A stretch of 64,000 nt of DNA from Bathynomus jamesi (Eukaryota > Arthropoda > Malacostraca > Isopoda > Cirolanidae). Positions within the stretch are counted from its first letter, which is position 1. Every line of letters starts with the position of its first letter. Below are positions 11,394-22,179 of this stretch, one piece after another. The stretch covers positions 354,501-418,500 of the forward strand of contig JAJOZX010002574.1 in NCBI GenBank assembly GCA_023014485.1, read 5' to 3'. Under the pieces are notes generated by a model. That model was not told the DNA's origin. It made no database searches and saw only the letters and a program-made list of their open reading frames with translations. A program made the translations under genes and the position numbers.

Positions 11394-11770
11394 TGCCTCT
11401 GCTTAAATCAGTTAGCCTCGGAAATTGCAGTGAAAGGTTAGTTAGTTTCATTATTCCAGTGTACTATTGTTAATTTTTCCAGTGTATTAATTTCACATTT
11501 ACTATATGCATTTAAAAATAGCTTCTTAATTTTTATATGTAAATCTGTATAACTTAGAATTTAACCCTCTTTTCTCAGTCTTTTAAAATTTGCCTTTATG
11601 AATAGGTTATAGAAATTTTCTTTGTCTTGTTTTTCATTCAATATTGATTTTAATTTCACATTGTTATTAAACAGCCTGAAGATGAGCGTATTGCTCGAAA
11701 CGTTGCGCATTAAAGAAGACTTTTCATGGCATTTACATTTCTCCTTGTCATTGGATTTCTCCTAAATATT
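11394..11770 (+). repeat. PLE arm (right copy, element 3' end)
   Basis: This is the sense-orientation 3' end of the element, directly following the endonuclease fragment. The hammerhead-like motif is at 11676-11704. Confidence 0.9.
11676..11704 (+). ncRNA. Hammerhead-like ribozyme core in the PLE arm
   Basis: The order is CTGAAGA (fits CUGANGA), an extra T, a GAGC/GCTC stem with a 5-base loop, then GAAA and ACGT. PLEs are known to carry minimal type I hammerheads with a tiny palindromic stem III such as ACGU after GAA. The extra base before stem II and a weak stem I suggest reduced or no activity. Function is inference only. Confidence 0.4.
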
Positions 11771-11801
11771 AAATTGAAGCTCTGTAGAAGCAACCCGCAT
11801 G

Positions 11802-11802
<1 letters not shown>

Positions 11803-11850
<48 letters not shown>

Positions 11851-12047
11851 AATTATTTCACGAAAGTGACACGTGAAAAATATTTATGAATAAAACCACG
11901 AAGGGAAAGAAACACAAAGTGGTGCTCACTGAGGATGTCATTAGACGAAAGCGCTTGAGCACCACTTTGTGTTTCTTTTCCCTTCGTGGTTTTATTCATC
12001 ATATATATATATATATATAGATATATATATATATATATATATACACA
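11803..12047. repeat. Perfect-arm hairpin between (TA)n tracts
   Basis: Arms 11887-11928 and 11956-11998 are inverted copies (about 42 bp, one base indel) around a 27-base centre. The centre reads CTGAGGA-T-GTC-atta-GAC-GAAA, the same layout as the PLE hammerhead-like core. (TA)n tracts lie at about 11803-11847 and 12001-12043. This is probably a minimal derivative of a Penelope-like or related retroelement (inference). Confidence 0.6.
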
Positions 12048-12049
12048 TA

Positions 12050-12779
12050 CAGGGTGGGCCGAAAGTCTGGATCCATAGGAAAATATTTATTTTAATACAT
12101 AAATTGCAACAAATGGTAAATAGTTAAAATGAATATCAACTTTAACTCGTAAATGCGTATCCGTGATACTGTACAGTAGTTCGTACTCCAGTATAAATAC
12201 TCAAATACTTTTTTTATTTCAGCCCAGAAATGGCTTCGAATCTAACAACAGAAGACCGGGTAGAACTTGTGCTCATGTACGCAAGACAGGGCGCTACACA
12301 CGGAGAAGTTGCTACCGAATTCAATAGAAATCATCCTGATAAGCATCCAGTAACACATGCGACTGTTGGTAAGTTGTTTAAACGTTTCAAAGAAACAGGA
12401 AGTGTGCATGATCGACGGCGTTCTGGTCGTCCAAAAACTGCAACTGATGAAAATACCTCTGCAATGGTATGTGAAACTTTAACGAGTAGTCCAGTAAAGT
12501 CAACAAGAAGATTATCAAATGAAACACGCATCTCGAGAACGTCAATTCGAAGAATTATTAAAAATCATAATTCCATCCATAAGTGTCTCGATGTCAGAGG
12601 CCGCCAATTTGAGCATTTGTTATAATTTGTTGTTTATACTGGAGTACGAACCACTGTACAGTATCACGGATACGCATTTACGAGTAAAGTTGATATTCAT
12701 TTTAAGTATTTACCATTTGTTGTAATTTATGTATTAAAATAAATATTTTCCTATGGATCCAGACTTTCGGCCCACCCTG
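12050..12779 (+). mobile_element. Tc1/mariner-like element, internally deleted (730 bp)
   Basis: Bounded by cagggtgggccgaaagtc and its complement, with TA on both sides (12048-12049 and 12780-12781). The inverted repeats are unusually long, about 150 bp (to about 12200 and from about 12630). The interior keeps only the DNA-binding half of the transposase, so the element is non-autonomous. Confidence 0.9.
12230..12625 (+). CDS. Truncated Tc1-like transposase: helix-turn-helix half only
   Basis: The 131-codon frame starts at ATG 12230 (MASNLTTEDRVELVL). It encodes a helix-turn-helix DNA-binding region: HGEVATEFN, then VTHATVGKLFKRFKETGSV, and the linker RRRSGRPKT, followed by a second partial helix-turn-helix. 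The frame ends just before the right inverted repeat, and the whole DDE/D catalytic domain is deleted. If expressed it could bind element ends without cutting them. The element at 49841-50601 has similar ends and keeps the complementary catalytic half. Confidence 0.8.
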   Translation: MASNLTTEDRVELVLMYARQGATHGEVATEFNRNHPDKHPVTHATVGKLFKRFKETGSVHDRRRSGRPKTATDENTSAMVCETLTSSPVKSTRRLSNETRISRTSIRRIIKNHNSIHKCLDVRGRQFEHLL

Positions 12780-12782
12780 TAT

Positions 12783-12981
12783 GTATGTGTGTGTGTGTAT
12801 ATATATATATAATATTATATATATATATATATATATAATATATATATTATATATATATATATATTATAATATATAATGACACCAACCCGCAGGGAAAAAA
12901 ATATAAAATTAATTATAAACTGTTTCCTTGCGGGTTGGTGTAATTTCATATTGTTGCGGTTATTGCAATTAAAGTTTATAT
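12783..12981. repeat. (TA)n tract and 19-bp-arm hairpin
   Basis: A long (TA)n-rich tract at 12797-12877 is followed by a hairpin with arms 12879-12897 (acaccaacccgcagggaaa) and 12923-12941, one mismatch in the middle and a 25-base AT-rich loop. Family unknown. Confidence 0.6.
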
Positions 12982-13553
12982 ACGAGGGTAATTCAATAAG
13001 TATCCGCACTTTTTATTTTCACATCTGATAGATTATAAACACATCACTTCTCAACATAGTTTCCCTGTTTCTCAATATACTTAGTCCAGCGATTTACAAA
13101 CTTCCTAATGCCATCACAAAAGAATGTTTTTGGCTGTGTGCATAGCCAGTCATGCACCGCCTCCTTCAGGTCATCATCGCCTTGGAATCGCTGACCTCTC
13201 AAAGCGTCTTTAGTGGTCCAAACAGGTAAAAATCCGAAAGTGCCAGGTCTGGACTGTAGGCTGAATGGTCGAGAACTTCAAATTTAAGTCCTTGAAGGCA
13301 TTTTCTAATCTGTGCAACGGTATGAGGGCGCGCATTGTCGTGTAACAGAATAACACCTTCCGACAATCTCCTCTCCATTCTGTGCGAATTGCTTGCTTTA
13401 ACTCATTCCGAAGCATGTCAGAATACGATGCACTTGTTACTGTAGTTCCACGCTCTAGATAATGTTCAAGGATAGGGCCTCGTGTATCCCAAAACAGTGT
13501 TAGCATAACTTTACCTGCTGACGGCTGCGATTTGAACTTTTCCTTGCAACAGG
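12982..13553 (-). pseudogene. Mariner transposase C-terminal half (minus strand)
   Basis: The minus strand encodes KEKFKSQPSAGKVMLTLFWD, LEHYLERGTTV, then (after a shift near 13375) LLHDNARPHTVAQIRKCL and SPDLALSDFYLFGPLKTL, and a run to the element end at the TA at 12981. The two visible acidic residues (HDN and SD) are the second and third of a mariner DD34D triad. The 3' end reads cgagggtaattcaataag next to TA. It abuts the other half of the same enzyme in the opposite orientation. Confidence 0.85.
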
Positions 13554-13554
13554 A

Positions 13555-13745
13555 AATGTTGGATGCTTCCATTGCATGCTCTGTGACAGAAGAGCACAAG
13601 CGTAATCGTATGGACGTCTGCTCTCGTCTTTTGGGGTGGTATCATAATGAATGTGAAAACTTTTTGGAGCGCATTATCACCGGAGATAAAATCTGGATCC
13701 ATCACTATGAACTAGAAAGTAAACGAAGAACGGGACTTCAAAAGA
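13555..13745 (+). pseudogene. Mariner transposase central segment (plus strand, inverted relative to its C-terminal half)
   Basis: The plus strand reads EEHKRNRMDVCSRLL, ECENFLERIITGDKIWIHHY and ELESKRR, which is the mariner region directly before the piece on the opposite strand. The D of ITGDK is the first catalytic aspartate. An intact mariner would have both pieces in one orientation, so an internal inversion or a template-switch join occurred near 13545-13560. Downstream, 13746-13900, is an unusually GC-rich block of unknown origin. Confidence 0.8.
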
Positions 13746-14234
13746 AAAGACCCATCCTTCAGAGGGCGGATATCATAACGGCAAGGAACCCCCACCGTTT
13801 TAAGACGCTGAAACACCCATTCCGAGTTGCCCGGAAGGGAGCCAGCGGAAGGGCGGAGAACAAGGAACCTGTCCACCGGACAAAAATTGACAGCAGAGAC
13901 ATGTCCATATATGAAAAGAAATATATGTGCATTTGCATATAAAATAGGTATTTACAGATTTCAAAATGGCTAATTTTACTTAAAAGACTAATTTTTACAA
14001 ATTCATGTAAACTGTTAAGTAATTAATACATGCAGTTTACACATGGTGCAATAATTCTTAATGCTAATAATCTATACCTACCTAAGCTTATATATAGTTA
14101 ATTTTCAACAGATTTTTATCCTAGTTTTGGTTCCAAACTCCACTAAGTTCTTGAACTTGCTTTGGATTGAAGGAGTAAATAATCTTAACACCAGGCTTGA
14201 TATTTGGTGTCATCATGACAGAAATCATATCACT

Positions 14235-17200
14235 TTATTTTATCCAGCAAACATCCTCTTTCACCGGAAAATAATAATGAGTGGTAGATCCTGATGAGGT
14301 GAGGAAACTGATTTTATAATCACCATATTCTTCTGAAGTGTCTAAAATAATTCCAAACCAAACTTTATTATCATATTTACAGGCAACATACTGGCCAATT
14401 TGATATTCATCTTTTTCAACTAGTTGACTGTCTTTATCTGGTTCAGCCCCAGTACTTATTCTAAACAATTTACAATTATCAGAATCAGATGTCTGATAAG
14501 CTTGTATTAGGTTTTCTGACTCTGGTACAAACCTGTGGAAACCCTGTCTGTTATTATTATTATTATTTATTATTTTAAACAGAGCTGGGCACTTGCGGTT
14601 TTATTTGCGGTACTGCGGTACTACCGTGTTGGTCGGTACCGCGGAAAGTACCGCGGGAAATTTGAATGCGGTAGCGGTACTGCTGTACTTTCAGCGATCC
14701 TTTGCGGTACTGCGTTATGCGGTACCGGTTTGGTAGTAGTACCGCAGTACCGCAGTACCCCAAAAAAACGCGCAAAAAAACGCAAGTGCCCAGCTCCCCG
14801 GCCCCGGCCCGGCCCAAACCCAGTGTACCTTTAACAGGTAAAGCTTCATTAAGCCTACTAGAAAGATTGAATTTATCCGCATGAACCTCCTCCTTTGTAA
14901 CATACAAACAAATAATTGAATTAAAGTGTTCAGTGCAAAAATCATAGAAAGCTCTTGTTGTTAGAATATGACCAGTATCAGTACGTTGCAAACTAGCCTT
15001 TGCTACAACTCTTTCAATAGTTCCTCCAATACCATCACAAGCATTTTTCCCATGACTTGTGGCAAAGAAATTCCACTCAGCCTTCACACCAAAATCCTGT
15101 TCATGATAGCATAGATTGCTGAAATTATATTTGTTTTTGTATTGGCCTCCACACCTATCAGAGAAATAAATTACTTTTTGTACGTTGGGGAATTTCTGTT
15201 TAATATCCTTCATTAAATATTGCTGAAAAGTGTGAACTGCTGATGTTGAGTGCTCAAGACAATCGCTAATAATACAATAACTAGTATGAATTAATTCCTC
15301 ATCCTTCATGTGATACACCACAAATGGATGGAGGGTCACCTGGTCATTTGTCCAGTGAAAACTTTGTGGTTCATCTTGAGTGATGAATAGTTTTCTGCAA
15401 AATTCCCTAGCACAAGTATTTCATCACAGCGAAAATTCTGTTTCATAGTCTTCAAATACTGACTCTGGCTTTTTGCAATGTAGTGGTGCCTAGTAAGAGA
15501 AAAATAAATTCATCTGGAGAAGCTATATGAGTTTCCAATGTTGATCTATCTGTATTAGTCCACTAAACATATTCGACAGAATCTCTGCTTGTCAAGGAAG
15601 GTATAGTATTTAAGAAATTAAATATGCCTACTGTATGCTACCAGGACATTCTCGACATCCATGTAGAAGAATTTATATCACACACACTTTTCTCCATAAG
15701 TGTATAATAGGTTAAGTTTTTCTCTGCAATTGCTGATACCATGAGTTTAGGATTCTGGTGGTGGGTGCAAACACAAACTGAGTGGGTTCCTTCGCCTCCA
15801 GCAATTAGACACCATTTAGGCCTCAGATTGGCAAAGATAGAAAACCCTGTGTTATTATCATTGTTTTCTTTATATTTTGAATATAATTCTTTTAAATTTC
15901 CTAGTAATAGACGTTTTTGCTCGTACTCTTTTTCACCATCTTTATTTCTTATGCTAACACAATCAGATTTCCCTGCACACAAACGACTGACTTCATCATC
16001 TTCGTACAATTCCTTTATTTCAGAGATTATATCTTCAGTTAGTTTTCTTCCTTTACTGTAGATAGGAATCTGTGGCATAATACCAAATGTATGTTTCAAA
16101 TGTCTGGCTTTGTCAACCATGTATCTGGTTGCACCAAACAAATCCATTGTCCTAGAAATAGGAAATGGTGAGAATGTAAGTATCTGAAGCCTCCTTTTGT
16201 ACGATGATGTGGATTTGAAGTCTTGTACAAGATCACTCATGAGGTTTTCGTACCTATAAAAAAAACATAACCCCAAATTACTGTACAATATTAAGGATGT
16301 AAGTACATGATTTATATTATTCAAGAATTAAGAAAGTACTGTACTTCATGAATTTGAACATATATATATATATACACCAGTATATTTAGTATATGGGATG
16401 ATGTCACATTTTAGGAAATATAGCTAATGTCTACATATATATCCAAACACGACAACCTATAACACTGTACCTATATACAGATATTTACATACATACATTA
16501 ATAGTTCAGTCATCTCATTAATTATTTTTAGTTTCTTATCTCTCCAAATCTGCTTCTTTGAGATGCTGTTTACTCAGTGGCTCACCAACATCTTGAACTT
16601 CAGTGGCAAATGCAGTTTCCAACTTCCTCTTGAGGGAGATTGAAGCTTTTTTGTATTTTTGTGAAACTGCCTTTGATCTGCTTCCACTGCTCAGGGCATC
16701 TGAAAAATATTTGAAATACAATTAATTAATAAATATAAGTACGACATATCCAGTGGCAACAATCTGAATTTCTGAACTGAAGTATATTTTTTAGATAATT
16801 TCATATATACGTATTAGGTATAAGACAACTATATCTGACTTAAATTTCAGCCGACAGTATAAAAATGCATTATCTGTACACACACATTAATAGCTAGTTA
16901 CTTACGTAATTTCACTGGGGTAACATAAAGTTGCATTAAGATCTCATTGAATATCTTCATCCGTTTTAGTACAGTTTCTTGGAATTTTTTCTGGGGATAT
17001 GTCAGGTGAAGTAGTCGTACTTTCAGTACTAGTTATTGCTTCTGGCAGTCTGAATAATTAGGTTTTGCGTGTTTATTAATTAATTTCAGACAATTTACAC
17101 AAACTTCTGATTCATCACTGAAATTATATTTAGGGTCACTATTTTCAACAACAAGCTTTGGAAGTGGCCTCAAGTTTCGCAGAATAGGCTTTTTGTGCAG

Positions 17201-17257
17201 TACAAAAGGGTTGCAACAGCGCTTGCTATAGCTTTTATGTGTAGAAATTTTCATCAA
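14235..17257 (-). pseudogene. DDE-like transposase gene of transposon X1, multi-exon and broken
   Basis: From 5' to 3' the pieces are: 17257-17033 with CCNPFVLHKK and a CVNCLK pair (a possible zinc-binding N-terminus), 16715-16536 (a lysine-rich linker), 16262-15640, 15339-14835 and 14540-14235. Splice-like signals include a donor TTAC|gtaagt near 16904 and acceptors near 16698 and 16256 after pyrimidine tracts. Core motifs are VIYFSDRCGGQYKN, then FFATSHGKNACDGIGGTIER, giving a D...CD...E pattern. The C-terminal piece resembles a small barrel (GQYVACKYDNKVWFG). The frame at 17033 shifts before the next piece, and a hAT MITE splits the C-terminus. Confidence 0.6.
14580..14796. mobile_element. 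hAT MITE with gcggtac repeats
   Basis: The left end cagagctgggcacttgcg matches the complement of the right end (14778-14796), apart from the last two bases. The ends are the same cagagctgggca as the hAT at 800, but the interior is different: it is filled with direct and inverted copies of gcggtac/gtaccgc. It lies inside the C-terminal coding part of transposon X1. Direct repeats aaaccc lie at about 14539 and 14816, further out than the ends, so the true insertion may be somewhat longer. Confidence 0.75.
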
Positions 17258-17703
17258 ACACTTTACTTATTTAAAACACTATGCGTATATGTACATAAAT
17301 CTGTTCAAAATGAAAAAAAAATATATATACATTAAATGAGAACACAGTGAATGCTTTGCGCATCACAGAAAACAAAATAAAGATCTCTCTAGTTAGGCGA
17401 TAGTTATCCTGGGTAGGATTGCTACTTTTTTAATGTCCACATGGGATTTTTGGTTCAACCAATTTACCCAACAATTGAATGGGGAGAATATTTTATGGTG
17501 GTGCTAGTGTTTTATATTTAGTTCTTAGAATACTAGTTTAACACGTATGTATTTACATTTTTAACAAGTACACCAATCTATATACCAGAAGTCAATGAGA
17601 ATGTTGAACAGTTTGTTAGAAATTATTGTCTCTTAAGTGATAGTAGTCATTTTCAAATCTGTAAATACCTATTTTATATGCAAATATACATATATTTTCA
17701 TGT

Positions 17704-18884
17704 ATTGATTGAATAAGGTTGAAACTCATTTTTTTGTATATATAAACATTTTAAAAAATCTCTAATTTACGGGGTCAGGACCCCTTCAAATGGAATAGTG
17801 TCGTAACTTTTTTTCTGTTAATTTTAGCCATTTTTTTCTGCTTATGCTAATTTATTATGTGTGCAATTACCTTTTACACACTTTAAATCACTGTTCTATG
17901 TCAATTAGGGACTGAGTTATGGTGGCTTGAAATTTCCAGTTTTCATCCCCCCTTCAAAAAAGGGGAGAGCATAACTTTTGAACCATAACTCCGATTGAGC
18001 TGATATTTGAAATTTGGTACTTACTAGCATAGACCATTCTATAAACCAAACTTAAGCAAAATCTATGAGGGTATGGTGCACTTTTTCTTTTTTTTTGCAT
18101 GATTTGTCATGGAATGAGCCTCATGTACTTTGTTTTTTACTCGAACTCTATTTTCCAAGTGGCTAACAGGAAATATAAAAAAAAAGATTAAAGAATTAGT
18201 GTTCTCTTTATTACAAACAGCTTTGGTAATTTAATAATTTATATACTGTAACTATGCTTGAAAAACAGCAACTCTGATTGCCACTACTATTTTTTCAAGA
18301 ACATTATTTGAAGGTCCTTTCCTACATTAATTATATATTCTATGAAACATCTACGTAACTAATGCATTTCATAAATTTATTTTCACTTGTAAACTTAAAG
18401 CATATGGAATTTATTTTTCCATTATAAATATACTTACAAATGGTAATAGATATTTTGAACTACATTTCAGTAATTTTCAGTGTATGCATTTCTAAAAGGA
18501 CTATCGTACGTCGCTTTTGCTTAGGTTACCAGTTAAATTATTCTTAACTTTTTCTATATTTGAAACTAATTTTAACTTTACTTTTTCCGTACATCTAAAA
18601 ACACTTTTATTTTACTTTTTCTGTGTATCTAAAACCACTTTTAAACTTACATACTTCACATTTATTTCTAAATGTTCGTCCTTCGATTCACCATTTCTAC
18701 GAGTGTCTTTCTGTTCCAAATACTGTACTGTAAGATCTTCCGATCATTCGAAAACAGTAACCAAGACAATGTAGCATTCATTCTTTTGTGAAACTGTTGA
18801 ATATTTGTCGAATGCAAACTTCCAAATAGGATGAATGCATCGATAGTATGATATAGTTTTAAAGAGTAACTCATAATTTAACTA
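17704..18884. other. Unassigned AT-rich spacer downstream of gene A
   Basis: No protein domain or paired repeat was recognised. A block at 17765-18130 has a higher-complexity, repeat-like composition (opposed ggggtcaggacccctt palindrome at 17770-17786), but no second copy is in the window. Confidence 0.3.
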
Positions 18885-18890
18885 TTTATT
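18885..18890 (-). promoter_or_regulatory. Candidate poly(A) signal of gene A
   Basis: The minus strand reads AATAAA 13 bases past the stop codon of the zinc-finger exon. This is very close to the stop, so a more distal signal is possible. Confidence 0.35.
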
Positions 18891-18902
18891 TTAGGTTGTA
18901 AT

Positions 18903-19867
18903 CTATAGATGATTCAGTTCGTGTCTCTTCATATAACACTTTTTGTTCGTTGAATAATCGCATTTGGAGCATTGAAATTTTTTGGTTTCCAAATGAATTA
19001 ATTCGTGTTGCTTCAAATAGCCTCGAATGTTCGTCGAATAATCGCATATATTACAATTAAATTTAGTGACGTTTGAATGAATTAATTGATGTCGTTTCAT
19101 CACGTGTTTATTATTTGTCGAATAATCACATTCTGAGCACTTAAAGTGCTTTGTTTCTAAGTGATTTAATTCATGTTGTTTAAAATTACGGTGTCTGTTT
19201 GTAGAGTAATCACACTTGGAGCACTTAAATACTTTACTTTCTATTAAATGATCTAATAAATGTTGCTTGAGACAGTATCTAAAGTTGGTTGAATATTCAC
19301 ACTTAGAACACTGAAATCTTTTAGTTTGTAAATGTCTTAATTGATGTTGCTTGAAGTAATACTTATTGTTGGTCGAGTAACAACAATTATTACATTTAAG
19401 CTTTTTGTTTTAAAATGACTTAATTCGGTTGTTTCATAAGTTGTTTAATATTAGTCGAATAATCACACTCCAAACACTGAAATTTCTTAGTTTCTAAATG
19501 AATTAATTCGTGTTGCTTAAAATGTCTTTTGTTATTAGTTGAATATTCACATTTAGAACACTTAAAACTTTTTGATTCAGAATGAATTAATTCGTGTTGC
19601 CTCAAATAGCTCTTGATATTTGTCGAATAATCGCAATTTGCGCATTTTAATTTTTTAGTTTCTAAATGAATTAATTCATGCTGCTTTAAATATATTCTTG
19701 CTTGTCGTATATCCACATTTGGAACATTTGTGTTTCTTGATTCTTAATTTGTTATTCGTATCCTTAATGACGCGAACCCTTTCGCTGCTTCGCAATGAAC
19801 ACGAACTAACACGTTTACGACCTTTACTGACGTTCTCTTCCTCTACAAACGTTATCTCCAGTGGCAT
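18903..19867 (-). pseudogene. Zinc-finger gene A, terminal exon with about ten C2H2 fingers and frameshifts
   Basis: The exon follows a splice acceptor (ttttttag|ATG at 19868) and starts MPLEITFVEEEN, then a basic serine-rich stretch. About ten C2H2 fingers follow, of the form C-x2-C-x-YSTN...HELIH, joined by ETKKF/K-type linkers instead of TGEKP. The reading frame breaks near 19684 (one base missing at NIFK) and again at about 19385-19440, giving three open pieces; the last ends at 18903. C2H2 arrays bind DNA in the nucleus. The closest relative in the window is gene B (48400-58871). It is a pseudogene unless the breaks are assembly indels. Confidence 0.8.
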
Positions 19868-20208
19868 CTAAAAAAGAAATAAAAATGATTACGTTATTTT
19901 CATCAATTGTGAACTGTCCTTTAGAGAGTTTACGCATCCGCGAGTGAAAGATTTACAAATCAATTACAAATGGTGATAATATCTATGACTGTAGGACGAA
20001 GAAGTCTACTCTTAATAAGGTAAAAACCAAATTTCAGGTAAGAAGCGTGATTGGTTGATACTGACCAACCATGGTTGGTTTTTTAAAGGTGAACTGTTCT
20101 AAATAATTTAGGCGATAATGAAAATTAAAAAGACAGTGACATCTGGCAGCAAAATATAATCAAAACTTATGTAGAAGAATTTCATGTTAAATAGGCCTCT
20201 TTTCTATA

Positions 20209-20824
20209 CAGGGTGTCCCATAAGTCCGGCATCATAGGAGAAATTCATATTTTCTATTTCTACAAACCATAATTCATAGTTTTCTCTTTCTACAGGCCAT
20301 AATGTCTGTGAGCAAGGAAGAACGAATCCAGATAATTCTACTCATAGGAAATTGGAGTCAGAGAGAGGCTACTGCTGAATTTAACAACAGACTTCATCCA
20401 GACCGCGAGCCAATAACACAGAGTTGTGTTAGCAGACTTGTTGCAAAGTTTAAGGAAACAGGATCCATAGAAGATAAACCATGCAGTGGACCTCAAGGAG
20501 GTCCACTGACGATGATACAGCGACTGCTATCCTGGCTCATTTTAACAGAAGTCCCAATAAGTCTCTTCAGTGATTGTCCGCCGAGGCAGGAGTGTCGAAA
20601 AGTAGCATCCATCGCATTCTTCAGGCTCACAAATGGCACCCATATAAACTTCAGATCCTACAGAAATTAAGCGAAGATGATCCCGACCGGCGGATGGAAT
20701 TTTGTGAATGGGCTACAGAACAATAAACAATGGTGGACATATTGAGCACGTTCTGTAAATAAAAGCTTTTGTTTTGCCTTTTTTTATTATTTTTCCTATG
20801 ATGCCAGACTTATGGGACACCCTG
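20209..20824 (+). mobile_element. Tc1/mariner-like element, internally deleted (616 bp)
   Basis: Ends cagggtgtcccataagtc and its complement, flanked by TA (20207-20208 and 20825-20826). It lies just upstream of the gene A finger exon, within its last intron. Confidence 0.9.
20302..20670 (+). pseudogene. Tc1-like transposase N-terminal remnant
   Basis: ATG at 20302 opens MSVSKEERIQIILLIG. A helix-turn-helix region follows (REATAEFN, SCVSRLVAKFKETGSI) and then a frameshift near 20480, after which the expected sequence (HPYKLQ, CEWATEQ) is found in other frames up to about 20720. The catalytic domain is absent, so this is a non-autonomous derivative like the element at 12050. Confidence 0.75.
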
Positions 20825-20826
20825 TA

Positions 20827-21227
20827 GAATAGATTAAATTGAGAGAGAATTTTCGTAAATGATACACACTTCTCAAAACTTCCTATATTAAAAATTTAGT
20901 AATTTAAAATGTGAAGGAATACCCATTTCATTTCAAATCAGTTTTGCCTTCAATGGTCAAAAAGACATAGGTCTACTCTTCCTTAGACCTAAGTACTCGG
21001 CAAACTACAGTTAAGGAAGAGAATTTCAGAAAAACTCCAAAAATTACTAATTTGTAATTTTGTGAATAAAATTATAGTATATTTTATAATAAAGATATAA
21101 AAATATAATTCTGAAATAAAAGACAAATTTGTAAAATGTGGACTCTTGAAATTTACCTAAAAAAATTGTAAAAATGAACCGTTCTAAGTTTCCGTACATA
21201 GATGTATAGTATCAGGTACTGAACAAA
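20827..21227. other. Intronic AT-rich sequence of gene A
   Basis: No repeat boundary or coding signal recognised. Confidence 0.3.
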
Positions 21228-21961
21228 AAGTATTGGCAAAAGTAAATAGACACCATGATGATTGTCTTGAGGAACAAATGGCAAAGCTCATCAATGAAAT
21301 ACCAGAATGTGCGTTAACTTTACATAATGGAAAGGGGAAAGCCACACGATTCTAAATACAGTGAACCTTCGCTAATCCGAATTAATTGGGGGGAAGGGTC
21401 ATTCGGATTAGTGCAAAATATGGATTATGGATTATCAGGGGAAAAATAGAACATGGCCTAGCACACGTAAATAAACCAAACTAAACCCATGTAATAAGAA
21501 ATAATGCATTAAAATAAACCTGTAAAACAATAATAAAGTTGATTAATAGAATTAAAAATAATAGTTTATTATTTAAATAAGTGCTTACCTTTAAATCCAA
21601 AGTGCTCCTGACTCCTGAAGGTTGTGTGGGGGCAGTGAGGGGCAGTGAAATACAGTAATATGCACTGTAATATTTATGTACGCTGTAATTAATTAACACT
21701 AATGTTGAGTCTTTATCTCAAAGATTAAACCAATATTTATTGCATAAAGCACCTTATACACTAACACCAGCTGCCCACATACCCTTTAGATTAAGCGACA
21801 TTCGGATTAACTGTGTTTGGATTAGCGAGGGTTCACTGTCTATCAATTCAATAAATATATTATTATTTATTGACTTTTATTAACAGATCAAAAACTATGG
21901 AAAAAAAATGAAGGCATTTATTTACCTTTGTCACCCCTCTGTATACTATATACCCTTAGCT
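21228..21961 (+). mobile_element. Tc1 deletion derivative, split by a pogo-like MITE
   Basis: Related to 48082-48309 (both contain gacaccatgatgattgtc and agctcatc). The plus strand reads a transposase C-terminus (DDCLEEQMAKLINEIP). The right end is cctttgtcacccctctg next to TA; the left end is degenerate. It is interrupted by the pogo-like MITE at 21359-21838. Confidence 0.65.
21359..21838. mobile_element. pogo/Tigger-like MITE (480 bp)
   Basis: Left end cagtgaaccttcgctaatcc pairs with the right end ggattagcgagggttcactg (21819-21838). TA precedes it. This end style is typical of pogo/Tigger elements. No coding capacity was seen. Confidence 0.8.
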
Positions 21962-22179
21962 ACTTAAGCAGGAAAAAAAATTAAATTAACTTTATTGAAC
22001 AGAAATCATGACCTGAAAATAATTGCTTTGTACTTATTAATTTTTCTCTGCTTCATCCACCCCACCCGATGAAGACCTTACATTTGATGGAAAAATTATT
22101 CTTTCATTATAAGATTAGGCCTATCTTTTATTATAGTCAGCACCCGCAGCTCTGTATAAGCCCTATAAGCAAAATTATG

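Larger units (their letters stand above)
10718..11770 (+). mobile_element. Penelope-like element, 5'-truncated, with inverted terminal arms
   Basis: Two 377-bp arms (10718-11094 and 11394-11770) are inverted copies of each other. Between them the plus strand encodes the C-terminal part of a GIY-YIG endonuclease. Penelope-like elements (PLEs) typically carry a reverse transcriptase plus GIY-YIG endonuclease and often have LTR-like copies in inverted orientation, which fits. The reverse transcriptase is absent. Each arm holds a hammerhead-like motif. Both outer ends abut or approach (TA)n tracts, so no clean target duplication can be read. Confidence 0.85.
13909..17703 (-). mobile_element. TIR DNA transposon X1 (about 3.8 kb), unassigned superfamily
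   Basis: The left end (13909-13968) and right end (17650-17703) are inverted copies. They share atgaaaa, catttgcatataaaatagg in full on one side, and tatttacagattt. A single intron-containing, minus-strand gene fills the interior. No exact target duplication was found because the extreme ends are degenerate. The gene product is DDE-like but I cannot place it in a named superfamily. A hAT MITE (14580-14796) interrupts it. Confidence 0.65.

Noticed and set aside
12815..13009. 64-codon minus-strand frame ending in Ile-Tyr repeats
   Set aside because: Translation of a (TA)n microsatellite.
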